Source of the DNA: Prorocentrum cordatum
Lineage: Eukaryota > Sar > Dinophyceae > Prorocentrales > Prorocentraceae
Assembly (NCBI GenBank): GCA_963575745.1
Contig: CAUYUJ010001728.1
Span: 33,738-97,737 of the forward strand
Length of the DNA stretch: 64,000 bases
Direction: 5' to 3'
Part shown: positions 21,791-31,662 of the stretch, in pieces
Layout of the letters: the number at the start of each line of letters is the position of its first letter
Position numbering within the stretch: the stretch's first letter is position 1
Notes under the pieces: generated by a model
What the model was told of the DNA's origin: nothing
The model's database searches: none
The model's input: the letters and a program-made list of their open reading frames with translations, nothing else
Program-made: the position numbers and the translations under genes

Positions 21791-22241
21791 CGCGTGAAGA
21801 CCTTGGAGGCCGGGGCCTCCATCCTGCGTTTCTTCACCCTCCCCGCCCTGGCCATCCACGTCATCCTCGTCGCCCTGTCCGTCTTCGGCCTCCCCTCGTT
21901 CGCTGCATCGCCCTCGCGCTCCTCGTCGCCGTCCTCGCGGGCCAGGCCGATTGGACGGCAGCGTTGGTTTTGTCTTCGTCGTGCTCCTCGTCGTCGTCCT
22001 GGCTCCTCGTTTTGTCTTTTTCGTGTTCCTCGTTTTGTGTTCGTCGTCTCCTTCGTGCCCCTCGTTATCGTGCTCTTCGCGGACGCGGCCGATTGGATGG
22101 CATCGTTTCTAGTCGGCATCCGGGTGAGCAAAACGGTGCGGCTACGTCTGTGCTGCGACCATGGGTTCGAGGTGCAAGGCTCTGGTGGCATCACATGCGG
22201 ACCTCGAGTGGCCTGCAGCCGCAGGGTGGAGGGAGAGGGGA
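21791..22241. other. No firm gene; long open frame of poor quality
   Basis: A forward frame is open across this stretch and beyond (about 21443-22990), but 21985-22080 is a degenerate tandem of TCGTTTTGTCTTCGTCGTG, and the frame runs through copies of families J, F and A. I do not call it a gene. Confidence 0.45.
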
Positions 22242-22400
22242 TGAATCAGGAGGAGAAAAAACACACAGACACAATTAATCGTCCACTCCCAGGAAAATAT
22301 AGGAAAATATGGGACGTGAGGGGGAAGACAAAAACCCAGAAAATATGGAAAAATATGGGGGATATGTTTATTTGCGTGTATTTATTTGCGTGTCCCAGGG
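22242..22400 (+). repeat. Family F dispersed repeat, copy 2
   Basis: AAAAAACACACAGACACAAT, GGAAAATATAGGAAAATATG, GACAAAAACCCAGAAAATAT and a right end TTGCGTGTCCCAGGGCCCC. This is the fullest match to the copy at 2791, and its right end matches the copy at 50425. Confidence 0.75.
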
Positions 22401-22667
22401 CCCCTTCAATGAAGGGGAGCGCGACGGAAGGGGAGGGGAGACCCAGGTCACCACCAGGGTCGCGCAGACGGTCGCGTCTCGCGCGCCGCGGCGTCGGTTG
22501 GAGAGGGGAGCCCCTCTCCAGGGCGGCAGCGCCAGGGCGCCCCCCTCGCAGGGGCGCGGGCGGCGGCGCGACGACGGGGAGGCGAGGCGTGGGCGCCGCG
22601 GCGTCGCGCGGCTGCCGCGGCCGCGCCAACGAGGCTTCCCACGCGGCGGGGGCCCCCCTGCCAAGCA
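22401..22667. other. No gene recognised; very GC-rich
   Basis: GGCGGCGC-type composition. Short exons between the neighbouring elements are possible but cannot be fixed. Confidence 0.4.
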
Positions 22668-22822
22668 AGGGCTCCCTCGAGGGCGCGAAGTTATTCGCGC
22701 TTCGCGGTCCTCGTTCCTTCTCCCCCTCCTCCTCGTCCTCCTATTCTCCCTTTGGGAGGGCGGCGCGAGATTGCGAAGTTATTCGCGCTTCGCGCAGCGC
22801 GAAGCGCGAAGTTGGGAGCCCT
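22668..22822 (+). mobile_element. Family A inverted-repeat element, copy 3
   Basis: A 155-bp copy with intact AGGGCTCCC/GGGAGCCCT termini, nearly identical inside to copy 1. Only a weak flanking pentamer (caagc on both sides) is visible. Confidence 0.8.
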
Positions 22823-22870
22823 AGCTCAAGCGGCGCCCCGCCTGCCTCCGGTGCCCGAGGGTCGTCCTCT

Positions 22871-23086
22871 GGAGCCTGTTTTTCTTTATATCCAGGCAAG
22901 CTTACTTGCATGGCGTTCGCCCCCCACACCCCCCCCCCTCGCCCCTCTTCAGTCGAACACGAGCGTGCAAGCGCCTTTCGACTTGCGTGATTTCCGCACG
23001 TCGAATTGTTTTCGGCGTGCTTCAGACTCAGCCCCCCCCCCGTCCATGCAAGTAAACTTGCCCGAATCCAAAGAAAAACAGGCTCC
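22871..23086. mobile_element. Family S inverted-repeat element
   Basis: The left end GGAGCCTGTTTTTCTTTATA followed by TCCAGGCAAGCTTACTTGCATGG has an inverted partner at the right end, CCATGCAAGTAAACTTGCCC through AAAGAAAAACAGGCTCC, about 45 bp each with few mismatches. The right end ACAG|GCTCC is also splice-like. No second copy seen in this window. Confidence 0.7.
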
Positions 23087-23161
23087 CGGCTTCCCGCCCC
23101 GTCCCCGCCAGTCCCGCGGCGGGCCCCGGGGGGATGTTGACGGAGCGCCGCCCGTCGCAGG

Positions 23162-23203
23162 TGGGTCGCGGCGTTCAAGTTCGTGGACCAGGACGGCGCG
23201 CTG
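23162..23203 (+). CDS. Possible EF-hand-like micro-exon
   Basis: Between an acceptor-like GTCGCAG|G (ending 23160) and a donor CTG|GTAGGA (23204) the frame reads WVAAFKFVDQDGAL. A hydrophobic helix end followed by D-x-D-G-x-L resembles the start of an EF-hand loop. It is too short for certainty. Its strand and position between other EF-hand pieces make it worth noting. Confidence 0.3.
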
Positions 23204-23300
23204 GTAGGAGGCGGAGGAGGAGGAGGAGGAGGAGGAGGACGAGGAGGAGGAGGACGAGGAGGAGGAGGAGGAGGAGGAGGAGGACGGCGAGGGAGAGAAG
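23204..23300. repeat. (GGA)n microsatellite
   Basis: GGA and GAC triplets starting directly at the possible donor of the preceding micro-exon. Confidence 0.9.
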
Positions 23301-23509
23301 GGGAGAGAGGGAGGGGGACGAAGCTCGGTGCGCCCGCGCCACATCTGACATCATATCCCTCCCTCCCGTCTTTGCCTTTGCGCTGCTATTTGCTCTAGCC
23401 GCGGACGCGTGTCATACCCGACCTGGACTTCCACAAGAGAGCCCATCGTGCTACGCGCAGTCGGAAAAGGGAAACGTGTGGGACCTGTGCGACGTGGTGG
23501 AATTCTGTG

Positions 23510-23815
23510 GCTTGTAGGGAATGGGAGACCTGCGACACCTGTGAGACCTGGGGAACTTGCGGGACTTGTGGGACCTCTGGAAGCTGTGAGACCTGTGAGA
23601 TTTGCGACACTTGTGGGACCTGGGGCACCGGCGGGACTTCCAGGATTTGTGAGAATTGTGAGACCTTTGTGGGACCTGTGAGACATGCGACACCTGCAAA
23701 CTTGTGGGGCATGCGGGACCTGTCGGACCTTTGGGACCTGTAGGGCATGCGACACTTGCGACACCTGTGGGACCTGTGAAACTTGTGAGGCTTGCGGCAC
23801 CAGTGGCCCACGCTG
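23510..23815. repeat. Degenerate GGGACCTGTGAGACCTG tandem repeat
   Basis: Steps of 9, 12 and 15 bp of the form GnGACnTGTG repeat for about 300 bp. Because steps are multiples of three, several frames stay open as Cys/Thr/Gly or His/Ser/Lys/Val filler. The purine-rich coding-like look is a consequence of the repeat. Confidence 0.75.
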
Positions 23816-24021
23816 GGGCGTGAGCGCCATTCTGAACGCCCACGCTGCAGCGAGAACACATTGTGAACAAACGTGAACATTCGGGTTGTATAGATTCTCG
23901 CAGCGAGAGCCATTTTTTGGTGAAAAATGACAAAGCTAGGTCTCGCGAATCCTGAATGTAACAAACAACGCGGATGGGGGGAAATACTCTCAGGACATAT
24001 CCGGGGGACAGAGGAGAGTAG
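23816..24021. other. Nothing recognised
   Basis: Short spacer between the GACCTG repeat and the satellite region. Confidence 0.5.
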
Positions 24022-24091
24022 TTCCCTACCTAGGCTCTGCCTAGAAGGGTTCTTACTTCCCTACCTAGGCTCTGCCTAGAAGGGTTCTTGC
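24022..24091. repeat. Two-copy 35-bp tandem repeat
   Basis: TTCCCTACCTAGGCTCTGCC followed by TAGAAGGGTTCTTAC begins at 24022 and again at 24057. Each contains the dyad CCTAGGCTCTGCCTAG. Confidence 0.85.
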
Positions 24092-24094
24092 TTT

Positions 24095-25528
24095 GTGTGC
24101 TAAAGGGGGCGGGCAGTGTAACCCACCCCGGGCGGTTCCCCCAGTTGCGCCCCCCTGGTTCCCCCGGTTGCGCCCCCTGGGTTCCCCTAGCTTAGCTTAG
24201 CTTAACTTACCCTGAGCTTAGCTTCGCTTAGCTTTAGCTTAGCTTAGCTTAGCTTAGCTTAGCTTAGCTTAGCTTAGCTTAGCTTAGCTTAGCTTAGCTT
24301 AGCTTAGCTTAGCTTAGCTTAGCTTAGCTTTGCCTAGCCTAGCCTAGCTTAGCTTAGCTTAGCTCAGCTCAGCTTAGCTTAGCTTAGCTTTGCCTAGCCC
24401 AGCTTAGCTTAGCTTAACTTACCCTGAGCTTAGCTTCGCTTAGCTTTAGCTTAGCTTAGCTTAGCTTAGCTTAGCTTAGCTTAGCTTAGCTTAGCTTAGC
24501 TTAGCTTAGCTTAGCTTAGCTTAGCTTAGCTTAGCTTAGCTTAGCTTAGCTTAGCTTAGCTTTGCCTAGCCTAGCCTAGCTTAGCTTAGCTTAGCTCAGC
24601 TCAGCTTAGCTTAGCTTAGCTTTGCCTAGCCCAGCTTAGCTTAGCTTAGCTTAGCTTAGCTTAGCTTAGCTTAGCTTCGCTTCGCTTAGCTTAGCTTAGC
24701 TTAGCTTAGCTTAGCTTAGCTTACCCCATCGTAGCTTAGCTTAGCTTAGCTTAGCTGTTGCTTTCCTGAATGCTCCAACTCCTAGGTAGGGTCGCACTGG
24801 GATAATTTGTGTGCTAAAGGGGGCGGGCAGTGTAACCCACCCCGGGCGGTTCCCCCAGTTGCGCCCCCCTGGTTCCCCCGGTTGCGCCCCCTGGGTTCCC
24901 CTAGCTTAGCTTAGCTTAACTTACCCTGAGCTTAGCTTCGCTTAGCTTTAGCTTAGCTTAGCTTAGCTTAGCTTAGCTTAGCTTAGCTTAGCTTAGCTTA
25001 GCTTAGCTTAGCTTAGCTTAGCTTAGCTTAGCTTAGCTTAGCTTAGCTTAGCTTAGCTTAGCTTAGCTTAGCTAGCCTAGCCTAGCTTAGCTTAGCTTAG
25101 CTCAGCTCAGCTTAGCTTAGCTTAGCTTTGCCTAGCCCAGCTTAGCTTAGCTTACCCTGCTTAGCTTCGCTTAGCTTTAGCTTAGCTTAGCTTAGCTTAG
25201 CTTAGCTTAGCTTAGCTTAGCTTAGCTTAGCTTAGCTTAGCTTAGCCTAGCTTTGCCTAGCCTAGCCTAGCTTAGCTTAGCTTAGCTCAGCTCAGCTTAG
25301 CTTAGCTTAGCTTTGCCTAGCCCAGCTTAGCTTAGCTTAGCTTAGCTTAGCTTCGCTTCGCTTCGCTTAGCTTAGCTTAGCTTCACTTCGCTTCGCTTAG
25401 CTTAGCTTAGCTTAGCTTAGCTTAGCTTAGCTTAGCTTAGCTTACCCCATCGTAGCTTAGCTTAGCTTAGCTTAGCTGTTGCTTTCCTGAATGCTCCAAC
25501 TCCTAGGTAGGGTCGCACTGGGATAATA
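24095..25528. repeat. (AGCTT)n satellite in a 714-bp higher-order tandem duplication
   Basis: Two large units (24095-24808 and 24809-about 25528) each start with GTGTGCTAAAGGGGGCGGGC and end GGTAGGGTCGCACTGGGATA. Each holds a long AGCTT pentamer array with shared variant interruptions: TTACCCTGAGCTTAGCTTCG, TTTGCCTAGCCTAGCC, CAGCTCAGC and CCCCATCGTAGC. AGCTT arrays are rich in AGCT, a palindrome, so either strand can fold. Nothing coding. It is not the TTTAGGG-type telomere repeat. Confidence 0.95.
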
Positions 25529-25795
25529 TTCACATAGTTTAGGTTTGGAGGGGGTGGAGGTACTGAGCTACTGCGTTCAGACACTACCTCTCCACCTGAC
25601 GCGCAGCTGGTAGAGGGGCCCATCATATGATGTTCGGCCCAGGCGGTGGTGGCGCCATCCACCAGCCTGACCTCGCTCGCTCATTTGGAGCCCGATTCGC
25701 CACCACTACGGGGCTCAGGGCGGGGTCCAGCTGGGACTTTTCCCGCCTGCGGACAAAGACTACAGTCTAGAGCACTTGTGACAGGTCCTCCGGAA
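25529..25795. other. Nothing recognised
   Basis: No frame, motif or repeat I can support. Confidence 0.5.
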
Positions 25796-26085
25796 CAGAA
25801 ATTAGGCAGGGCTGGGGGCTGGGGAGGAGGAGTGAGGAGAAGGATGACGGAGGAGGAGTAGGAGGAGAGAGATGGGGAGGGGGAGAAAGCAGATGAGGAG
25901 GGGGATGAAGAGGGGGATGAGGAGGGGGAGGAATAGGAGTAAGAGGTGAGGGAGGGGAGGAGGGGGAGGAGGGAGGAAGAAGGGGGATCGAGGGAGGGGG
26001 AGGAGTAAGGGGTGAGGGAGTGGGAGGAAGAGGAGTCAGGAGTGGGAGGACGAGGGGGAGGAGGAAGAGGAGGAGGAGGAGGGAC
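25796..26085. repeat. GA-rich minisatellite
   Basis: GAGGAGGGGGATGAGGAGG-type purine-only units of varying length for about 290 bp. Confidence 0.85.
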
Positions 26086-26440
26086 CAGTGCAAACCCAAC
26101 ACCCATCAACGATGTTGCAATGACCCCCCAAGTTTCCTATTCACAGGCTCCCAGCAGACATGACGTATTTGCATTGCGGGAAGTGTTCCATTTAATGGCA
26201 ATCGTTTGAGAATCCACCATTGCGCCCAAGCGCCATTATTGGGACTTCAGCGCAGCGAATCACTGCGACGGTTGCGTCCTGGGCGACGGTTGCGTCCTGG
26301 CAACCCTAATTCGTTCCAGTCTTGTGACTTCACCGCAAATCAACATCATTGTTGCGTTCTGATTGTCCAACTCTTGCCAGAAAACCGTCCCTGGGACTTC
26401 AACCCTACGAAGCCTTGAAACGTCTGCAGATCTTAGCACA
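26086..26440. other. Nothing recognised except a short repeat
   Basis: GCGACGGTTGCGTCCTGG occurs twice in tandem at about 26267-26302. No gene. Confidence 0.5.
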
Positions 26441-26444
26441 GATG

Positions 26445-26870
26445 CGCACGGCGCTCAGACGAGATCCACATGCTGAAAGGAAACGTGCTCCGTCAATTGT
26501 TGCAAACGTGCAAGACGAATGAGCGCGGCGCTAAGGCGAGAGCCACACTTTGAAAAAGGACCCGCATTCCGAGAGCCGCGTTTTCAAACGGAAAGTTCCT
26601 CCATCTTTGAAGTTGTTGCCAATGTGTAAGACGAGTCTGTGCGTCACCAGGGCGAGAGCCGCGTTTTCAAACGGAAATGTCCTCCATCTTTGAAGTTGTT
26701 GCCAATGTGTACGGCGAGCCTGTGCGTCACCAGGGCGAGAGCCGCATGTTGGAAGGGGCCCGCCCTCAATCCTTGGCACTGGTGCAACATCGTAAGACGG
26801 GTGTGCGTGGTGCGAAGGCGAACGCCACGTGTCGCAAAGGACCCCGCCTCCATCTCTGAAACCGCTGCAG
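26445..26870. repeat. 83-bp tandem repeat (family R83), diverged
   Basis: GAGAGCCGCGTTTTCAAACG with CCTCCATCTTTGAAGTTGTT and GCCAATGTGTAAGACGAGTC begins at 26571 and 26654 (83-bp step), with more diverged units on both sides. The same unit in the opposite orientation is found at 38590-38880. Confidence 0.75.
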
Positions 26871-26994
26871 ATTTCCATGTCACGATCATGACTGGCGGGG
26901 AAGTCTCGGGCGGCCCGCCCAGCCCGCCCTGCCGACACGTCTGGGTTGGCGGCAGGGATAAACTACTCATCAGGAAAAGTGATGGAGGGGGGCA

Positions 26995-27091
26995 GGAGGA
27001 GGAGGAGGACGAAGAGGATGAAGAGGGCGAGTAGGGAGGGAGAGGGGAGGAGGAGGAGGAGGAGGAGGAGGACGAGGAGCAGGAGGAGGAT

Positions 27092-27124
<33 letters not shown>

Positions 27125-27750
27125 GAATGACGGGATGGAGGGATAGGAGGAGAAGGAGGACGAGGACGAGGAGGATGACGAGGGGAAAGAGGGCGAGGCG
27201 GGAGGGAGAGGGGACGAGGGGTAGGTTGGGGGGGGAGAAGGGGAGCACCAGCAGGGGTATGCGGAGGAAGAGGGATGGAGGGAGGCAGGGGGAGGCGGAG
27301 GAGGAGGAGGAGGAGGAGGAGGAGGAGAAGGAGAAGGAGAAGGAGGACGACGAGGAGGAGGAGGAGGAGAGAGGAGGAAGAGGAGGAGGAGCAGGAGGAG
27401 GGGAGGGGGAAAGGGGAGGAGCAGGAGCAGGAGGAGGAGGAGGAGGAGGAGGAGGAGAGGAGGGAGGACGACGACGGGAAGGAGGAGAACAGGGTGAAGA
27501 GGAGGAGGAGGATGAGGAGGAGGAGTAAGAGGAGGGAGGACGACGACGGGAAGGAGGAGAGCAGGGGTGAAGAGGAAGGAGGAGAGGAGGAGGAGGAGGA
27601 GGAGGAGAGGAGGAGGAGGAGGAGGAGGAGGAGGAGGAGGAGGAGGAGGAGGAGGAGGGGGGACGAGGAGGAGGAGGAGGAGGAGGAGGGAGGAGGAGGA
27701 CGAGGAGGACGAGGAGGACGAGGAGGAGGAGGAGGAGGAGGATGGGCAGA
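26995..27750. repeat. 750-bp GGA-dominated purine tract
   Basis: Almost pure purine on the forward strand, with GAC and GGT steps (GACGAGGACGAGGACGAGG at 27080-27125) and two similar sub-blocks GGAGGACGACGACGGGAAGG at about 27461 and 27533. Long polypurine mirror tracts can form triplex DNA, which is general knowledge. Frames are Glu/Arg/Gly filler. Confidence 0.95.
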
Positions 27751-27888
27751 GTGGCACCAAACGTTCTCTTTGGGGACTAGTGGGCAACGCTATTCGGGGA
27801 TAGGGATGGGCTCAGGGCGGGTGGCGTTCCCAAGGCTCGAGACTCGAGGTCTTTGGACGTGCTCCAGCCTCGGGGTGCTCTCCCGCAG

Positions 27889-28075
27889 GTGTGCCTCCTC
27901 CTCCTCCTCGTCCTCCTCCTCCTCCTCCTCCTCCTCCTCCTCCTCCTCCTCCTCTCCCGACGGCGACGACGACGACGGCAACGACGACGACCTGAGGTGC
28001 CCGGATCGTGCGGAACGGCCGCTGGAGACCCGAGTCATGACCCGAAAGTCAGGCGACGAGGATTATTGGGGGGGA
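27889..28075 (+). CDS. Possible exon: poly-Ser then acidic region
   Basis: After a good acceptor CTCTCCCGCAG|G the frame reads CASS, a run of Ser from a TCC microsatellite (about 27893-27955), then PDGDDDDGNDDDLRCPDRAE and RPLETRVMTRKSGDEDYWGG. The part after the Ser run has a coding look. It lies about 350 bp before the EF-hand pair on the same strand and may belong to the same gene. Not recognised. Confidence 0.35.
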
Positions 28076-28084
28076 AGTCTCAGG

Positions 28085-28405
28085 TGGGGACGCATCGACC
28101 CCCAATCACCCATTGATCGTCGATAGCGGCCCGGTAGCCCACCCCAGCCCGCCCAGGAACGTGCGGTTTCGCTATCGGGGGCCCATCGCCGATCTGTCCA
28201 AGATGCATTGCCGATTTCAGTTCGATTTCTCCCCCGCTGACCTAGTCCCCCGCCGTATGCATTGGGGCGCGTGGATTAGCGGCGGGCCTTGCTTCTGCGC
28301 AAAATCGGCGCGCTCCGTTGCCAAATCAGGCGGCATTGGTCTCATGTCTCGACCCACGCGCCAGCCAGATCCACGGTTCCCAAATCCGTGTTAGCGCGTG
28401 TCCGA
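28085..28405. repeat. Family I dispersed repeat, copy 1
   Basis: GACCCCCAATCACCCATTGATCG, GTGCGGTTTCGCTATCGGGG, CCCATCGCCGATCTGTCC and CGCCTTGCTTCTGCGCAAAATCGG-GTTGCCAAATCAGGCGGCA match, in pieces, copies at 30905-31010 and 32195-32400. Confidence 0.6.
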
Positions 28406-28421
28406 TCGGAGCCCTTCATGT

Positions 28422-28529
28422 GCCTCGGAGGACACCAACGGCTTCATCTCGAGGGAGGAGTTTACGGGTACTGGTGGCCACGGCGCTCTCTTCGACGCCA
28501 TCGACACCAGGCGCAAGGGTGTGATACGG
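28422..28529 (+). CDS. EF-hand pair exon
   Basis: From an acceptor-like CTCGGAG|GAC the frame reads DTNGFISREEF (28431 onward). This is an EF-hand loop with D at 3, N at 5, G at 6, I at 8 and E at 12, with position 1 presumably supplied by the preceding exon. Eight residues later comes LFDAIDTRRKGVI, the entering helix and first half of a second loop (D at 1, G at 6, I at 8). A donor GTCGCC-type site follows at about 28529. This is typical of calmodulin-like or EF-hand-regulated proteins. The rest of the gene must lie in other exons, possibly those at 17537 and 31690. Confidence 0.55.
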
Positions 28530-28895
28530 TCGCCTTGCGGCAATTCATTGGGGGCCAAGTGGTGCGTTTCTCTTACCCTTCCATCCTTTCGGGGGCGGCA
28601 AGGGATGGGTGATTCCGCGAGAGGATGCAGTTTTCGTTGGTTCTTGGAGGTTTTCTCGCCTCGGGATGCTTGCCAGCAGCTGCGCCTCGTCGAGGGCTTT
28701 CCGCGGGTGCTCGGACCGGCCCAAACGGCGCACGGAGGTACGAGGTATGAGCCGAAACCACCAGGCGTCGAGGTGGGGGATGGCCGGAGGGGGGAGACCA
28801 GGGCTGGGGCCATAAGATCGGCCCGACCATCGTGACCCCATCTTGGTATTCAAGAGGCTTGCGCCGTTCCGCTGGCCCCACGAAGAGGCGTGGAG
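28530..28895. other. No gene recognised, probable intron
   Basis: Follows the EF-hand exon. No repeat family identified. Confidence 0.4.
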
Positions 28896-28899
28896 CCCA

Positions 28900-29470
28900 C
28901 GGTGGAGGCGTCGTGGGTTTCTGGGGCACCATTTGGGGGTTTGGTTGGGCCGTTTGGAGGCAGTTTTGAAGCGTATTGAGGGCCGCCTTGGGGCCTCTTT
29001 TGGGCCTCTGGGGCGCCTCTTGGGGCTCATTGGGGGCATCCTTGGTGCCGCTTGAGTTTTTTGGAGGCGGAAAGATGATGTTATGTTCGTGTTCTCCCTC
29101 TTCGCCCCTCTTGGGGCCCTCTTGGGGCTTTATTTGGCCGTCTTCGGTGCCTTTTAGTTGGCCTTCTTGGATCCCTCTTGGGCCGTCCTGGGGCCTTCGT
29201 AGGGGCCTCTTGGGCAGTTTTGGAGCGGTCTACGGGGCCTCTTGGGCCGTCTTTGTAGCGTCGGTTATTCGAGAAGACGATAACCCCAGAACAATGTCAA
29301 AGCCTGAGGAAAACCATTGGTGCTTGCCTCTCGGGGCCGTCTTGGAAAGGCTCTTGGGGCGTCTCGAAGCCGTCCGTCTATAGGCGTCTTGGAGCTATCG
29401 TAGGCGTCTTGGGCCAATCGTTCCGCGATTCGGGACCGTCTTGGAAAGTCTTCGTTGGAAACTCAAGAGT
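28900..29470. repeat. GGCCTCTTGGGG degenerate repeat block
   Basis: GGGGCCTCTTTTGGGCCTCTGGGGCGCCTCTTGGGGC-type steps, then GGGCCnTCTTGG variants and CCGTCTTGGAAAG copies near 29340-29450. Same motif family as 18990-19405 and 20460-20692. Confidence 0.65.
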
Positions 29471-29790
29471 CTCCCGGGGTGCGCCGAGGAGCCTAGATAC
29501 CCCCCCAAACCTTCTCCCCCCCCCTTCCCCCCCCCCTTGAACGAGATGTTGGACCCTGCGGGAGGGGGACAGCCAACATTGTCACACGCCTTCTCACCCC
29601 CGGCAAGCGGAGGTCAGCGGGTTTCAATCCGTCCTTTGGACCCCCCCTCGGCCGCGCCTGTGTCTCGCAGCATGATGATTACGCGAGTCCCCCTCTTGGA
29701 CGCCCCGCAACTTCGCTCCTGGCGGTCCTGGCGGCAAGTGCAGTCCGATACCGCGTCAATCAGCGTTGGCAGCCCCCGGGGTGGACTTGG
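29471..29790. other. Nothing recognised; C-rich
   Basis: Long C runs at 29500-29540 and no supportable gene. Confidence 0.45.
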
Positions 29791-29791
29791 T

Positions 29792-30004
29792 GGTCGAAGA
29801 AGAAAAAAAGGCATACGGCATAAACATATTTTTTTGGTGCACCGCGCAGATTTTTTGGGATCCGTGCTGGGCCCCCCCCGGCGGCGCCTCGGGCGCCGCC
29901 CCTGGCGCGCTCCACGCGGCAGGGAGGGGGGGGGTCCAGCGCAGATCCAAGAGATCCGCGCGGAGCGCCAAAAGTTTATGTTTCTGCCGTTTTTTCTTCT
30001 TCAG
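29792..30004. mobile_element. Family D inverted-repeat element, copy 1
   Basis: Outer ends GAAGAAGAAAAAAAGGC...CATAAACATA and TTTATGTTTCTGCCG...TTTTTTCTTCTTC are inverted. Inside are GGATCCGTGCTGG and GGGTCCAGCGCAGATCC, and a hairpin core GGCGGCGCC...GGGCGCC. The right end TTCTTCAG|GTGG is splice-like. Confidence 0.7.
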
Positions 30005-30129
30005 GTGGATCCTTTCTGGGTTGACCCTTGGGCCACCTCATCGTGGACGCAACGTGTCCCATCCGCGAGGGAGACCGGGGGGGCCGGAGAGAAAAGGGAA
30101 GGAGACGAGGAGAGGGATGGGCGGAGGAG

Positions 30130-30331
30130 TCTAAGAAGCAACAACTGCATACACAGCTTTTCGCAGGTCGGCGCAGATTTCTTTGATCTGAGCTGCCCCC
30201 CCTGGCGGCGCATCTGGCGCCGACCTTGGCGCGCTTCGCGCGCCAGGGATGAGAGGGGGTTCACCGAAGATCCAAGATATCCGCTCGGACCTCTGGAAGC
30301 TTCTGCTTCTGCAATGTGTTGTTCCTCTGAG
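30130..30331. mobile_element. Family D inverted-repeat element, copy 2
   Basis: The diverged left arm TAAGAAGCAACAACTGCATA, CAGGTCGGCGCAGATTTC pairs with the right arm GATATCCGCTCGGACCTCTG, GCAATGTGTTGTTCCTCTG. The core GGCGCGCTTCGCGCGCC is a perfect dyad. Confidence 0.65.
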
Positions 30332-30904
30332 GTGGGTGGAGCGGAAGTGTTGGACTTCTGGGGAGGGCCAGACACGGGGCGACATTGGATGAGGATCCCA
30401 TGTCGGGCCCCGCATACCCTTTTGCATGCACGTCGTCAGCAGTCAGTTTGGCCCAGCAGAACCACGCAAGGGGCGAACCGTCACCCCGACACTGGCAACA
30501 AACATGTATCGACGTGCTTTGATATTCTGGCTTGATTGTCGTAACTTGGTCCGAATCTTGCGATCCTCTGGGGCCGCCTGCGCGGAGGAGTCAGGCGGCT
30601 GCCAGGCACCCGCCGAGGCGGAGTCCTCCAGAATGCCACGTCGAGCCCGTCCACCGCCAACCCTGTTCCGAGGCGCGGATTTGTCCATAAAACACCACCG
30701 CCTGGGGGGTCGATCTTCATGGACCTCGGCAGGCGGCAGACATGGTCATATGTGGGCCTGAGGGGGGGGGGGGGGGCAAACACATCCATACACGCCACCT
30801 GTCGTCGTCCCCGAAGATGTTGTGGATAAGTCCCCGCCTCGCATCCGTCTTCAGTGAAGCACAGACATGTCTCAGGGCGTTTGGCTTCGCGGCGCGTCCC
30901 GTCG
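30332..30904 (+). other. No firm gene; one possible exon near 30560-30680
   Basis: The frame SSGAACAEESGGCQAPAEAE then SSRMPRRARPPPTLFRGADL has coding-like composition but no confirmed splice sites. A run of 14 G lies at 30762-30775. Confidence 0.3.
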
Positions 30905-31010
30905 TTTCGCGCAGGATCGGCGCCGTCCGTTGCCAGATTCGGCGGCATTGGCCTCAGGTCTCGGGGGCGCCAGGTCCACGGATCCCCAATCCGTGTGAGC
31001 GTGCGCTCCA
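30905..31010. repeat. Family I dispersed repeat, copy 2 (partial)
   Basis: CGCGCAGGATCGGCGCCGTC, CGTTGCCAGATTCGGCGGCA, TTGGCCTCAGGTCTCG and CCAATCCGTGTGAGCG correspond step by step to 28296-28400. Confidence 0.65.
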
Positions 31011-31299
31011 GAAGGCGAGGCAGCAGCGCCACCACCACCGCCAGGGGGGGCAGCTCCTGCGATGGGGGTCCACGACGCCCCTCCCAGCTGGACACGGGGG
31101 ACTCCTCGGGCGAGGGGGAGGGGGGGGGGGAGACGCATCACGGGGAGGACCCTCCCTGGCGCCTCGTGGCGGCGTCGCCTTGTCGTGCCCCTACTTTGTG
31201 CCGCAATTTACCTTTTTTGCACTCGGTCCCACTGCCGCTCCCTCTCTGATCGCATCCGAGTACCGCTAGGTCAGTGAACGCAGGTGCTTTTGCGGACTC

Positions 31300-31449
31300 C
31301 CAGATCCCACTGTGCTCTAGGAGCCTTCTTGCTTCCATCATCGGGCGCGTTTCCCTCTTCCTTCGTCGTCAGGTGGCGGCCGGAAGCCCACTCTATCTTC
31401 AACGCATTCCTGCTTCATGCTCCTCACCACTTTTTACGACCAATGGGTA
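31300..31449 (+). repeat. Family J dispersed repeat, copy 2
   Basis: TCCCAGATCCCACTG, CCTTCGTCGTCAGGTGGCGG, CCGGAAGCCCACTCTATCTT, CAACGCATTCCTGCTTCATG match the order at 21598. It abuts the family H element at 31450. Confidence 0.6.
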
Positions 31450-31626
31450 TACAGTCAACCCGCATAGTGAGGAGGGGCAGCCTTCCCAAGGGTACCCTTG
31501 CATCCTTGCCCCCTCGGTCCATCCTTCGCCACGTTCGTTGGCCGCGCCCCGCTCGAAGAGCTTCGAATTGTGCGTCCAAGGCCCTTGCATCCTTATCGCG
31601 CATCCTTACTGCACGTGTTCACTGTA
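31450..31626. mobile_element. Family H inverted-repeat element, copy 1
   Basis: The left end TACAGTCAACCCGCATAGTGAGGA and the right end CATCCTTACTGCACGTGTTCACTGTA are diverged inverted repeats. The interior CCCTTGCATCCTTGCC ... GCGTCCAAGGCCCTTGCATC is shared with the copy at 40162. Confidence 0.7.
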
Positions 31627-31662
31627 CCCCAACATCCGAGCACCTAGAGGTCAAGCTATCAC

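Noticed and set aside
21443-22990. 515-codon forward frame
   Set aside because: It passes through repeat families J, F and A and a degenerate TCGTTTTGTC tandem. A single exon is not believable.
24095-25528. Telomeric repeat
   Set aside because: The unit is AGCTT, not TTTAGGG or a variant, and the array is internal with a 714-bp higher-order structure.
26995-27787. Poly-Glu and poly-Leu/Pro/Ser proteins on both strands
   Set aside because: Translations of the GGA purine tract, with no unique sequence.
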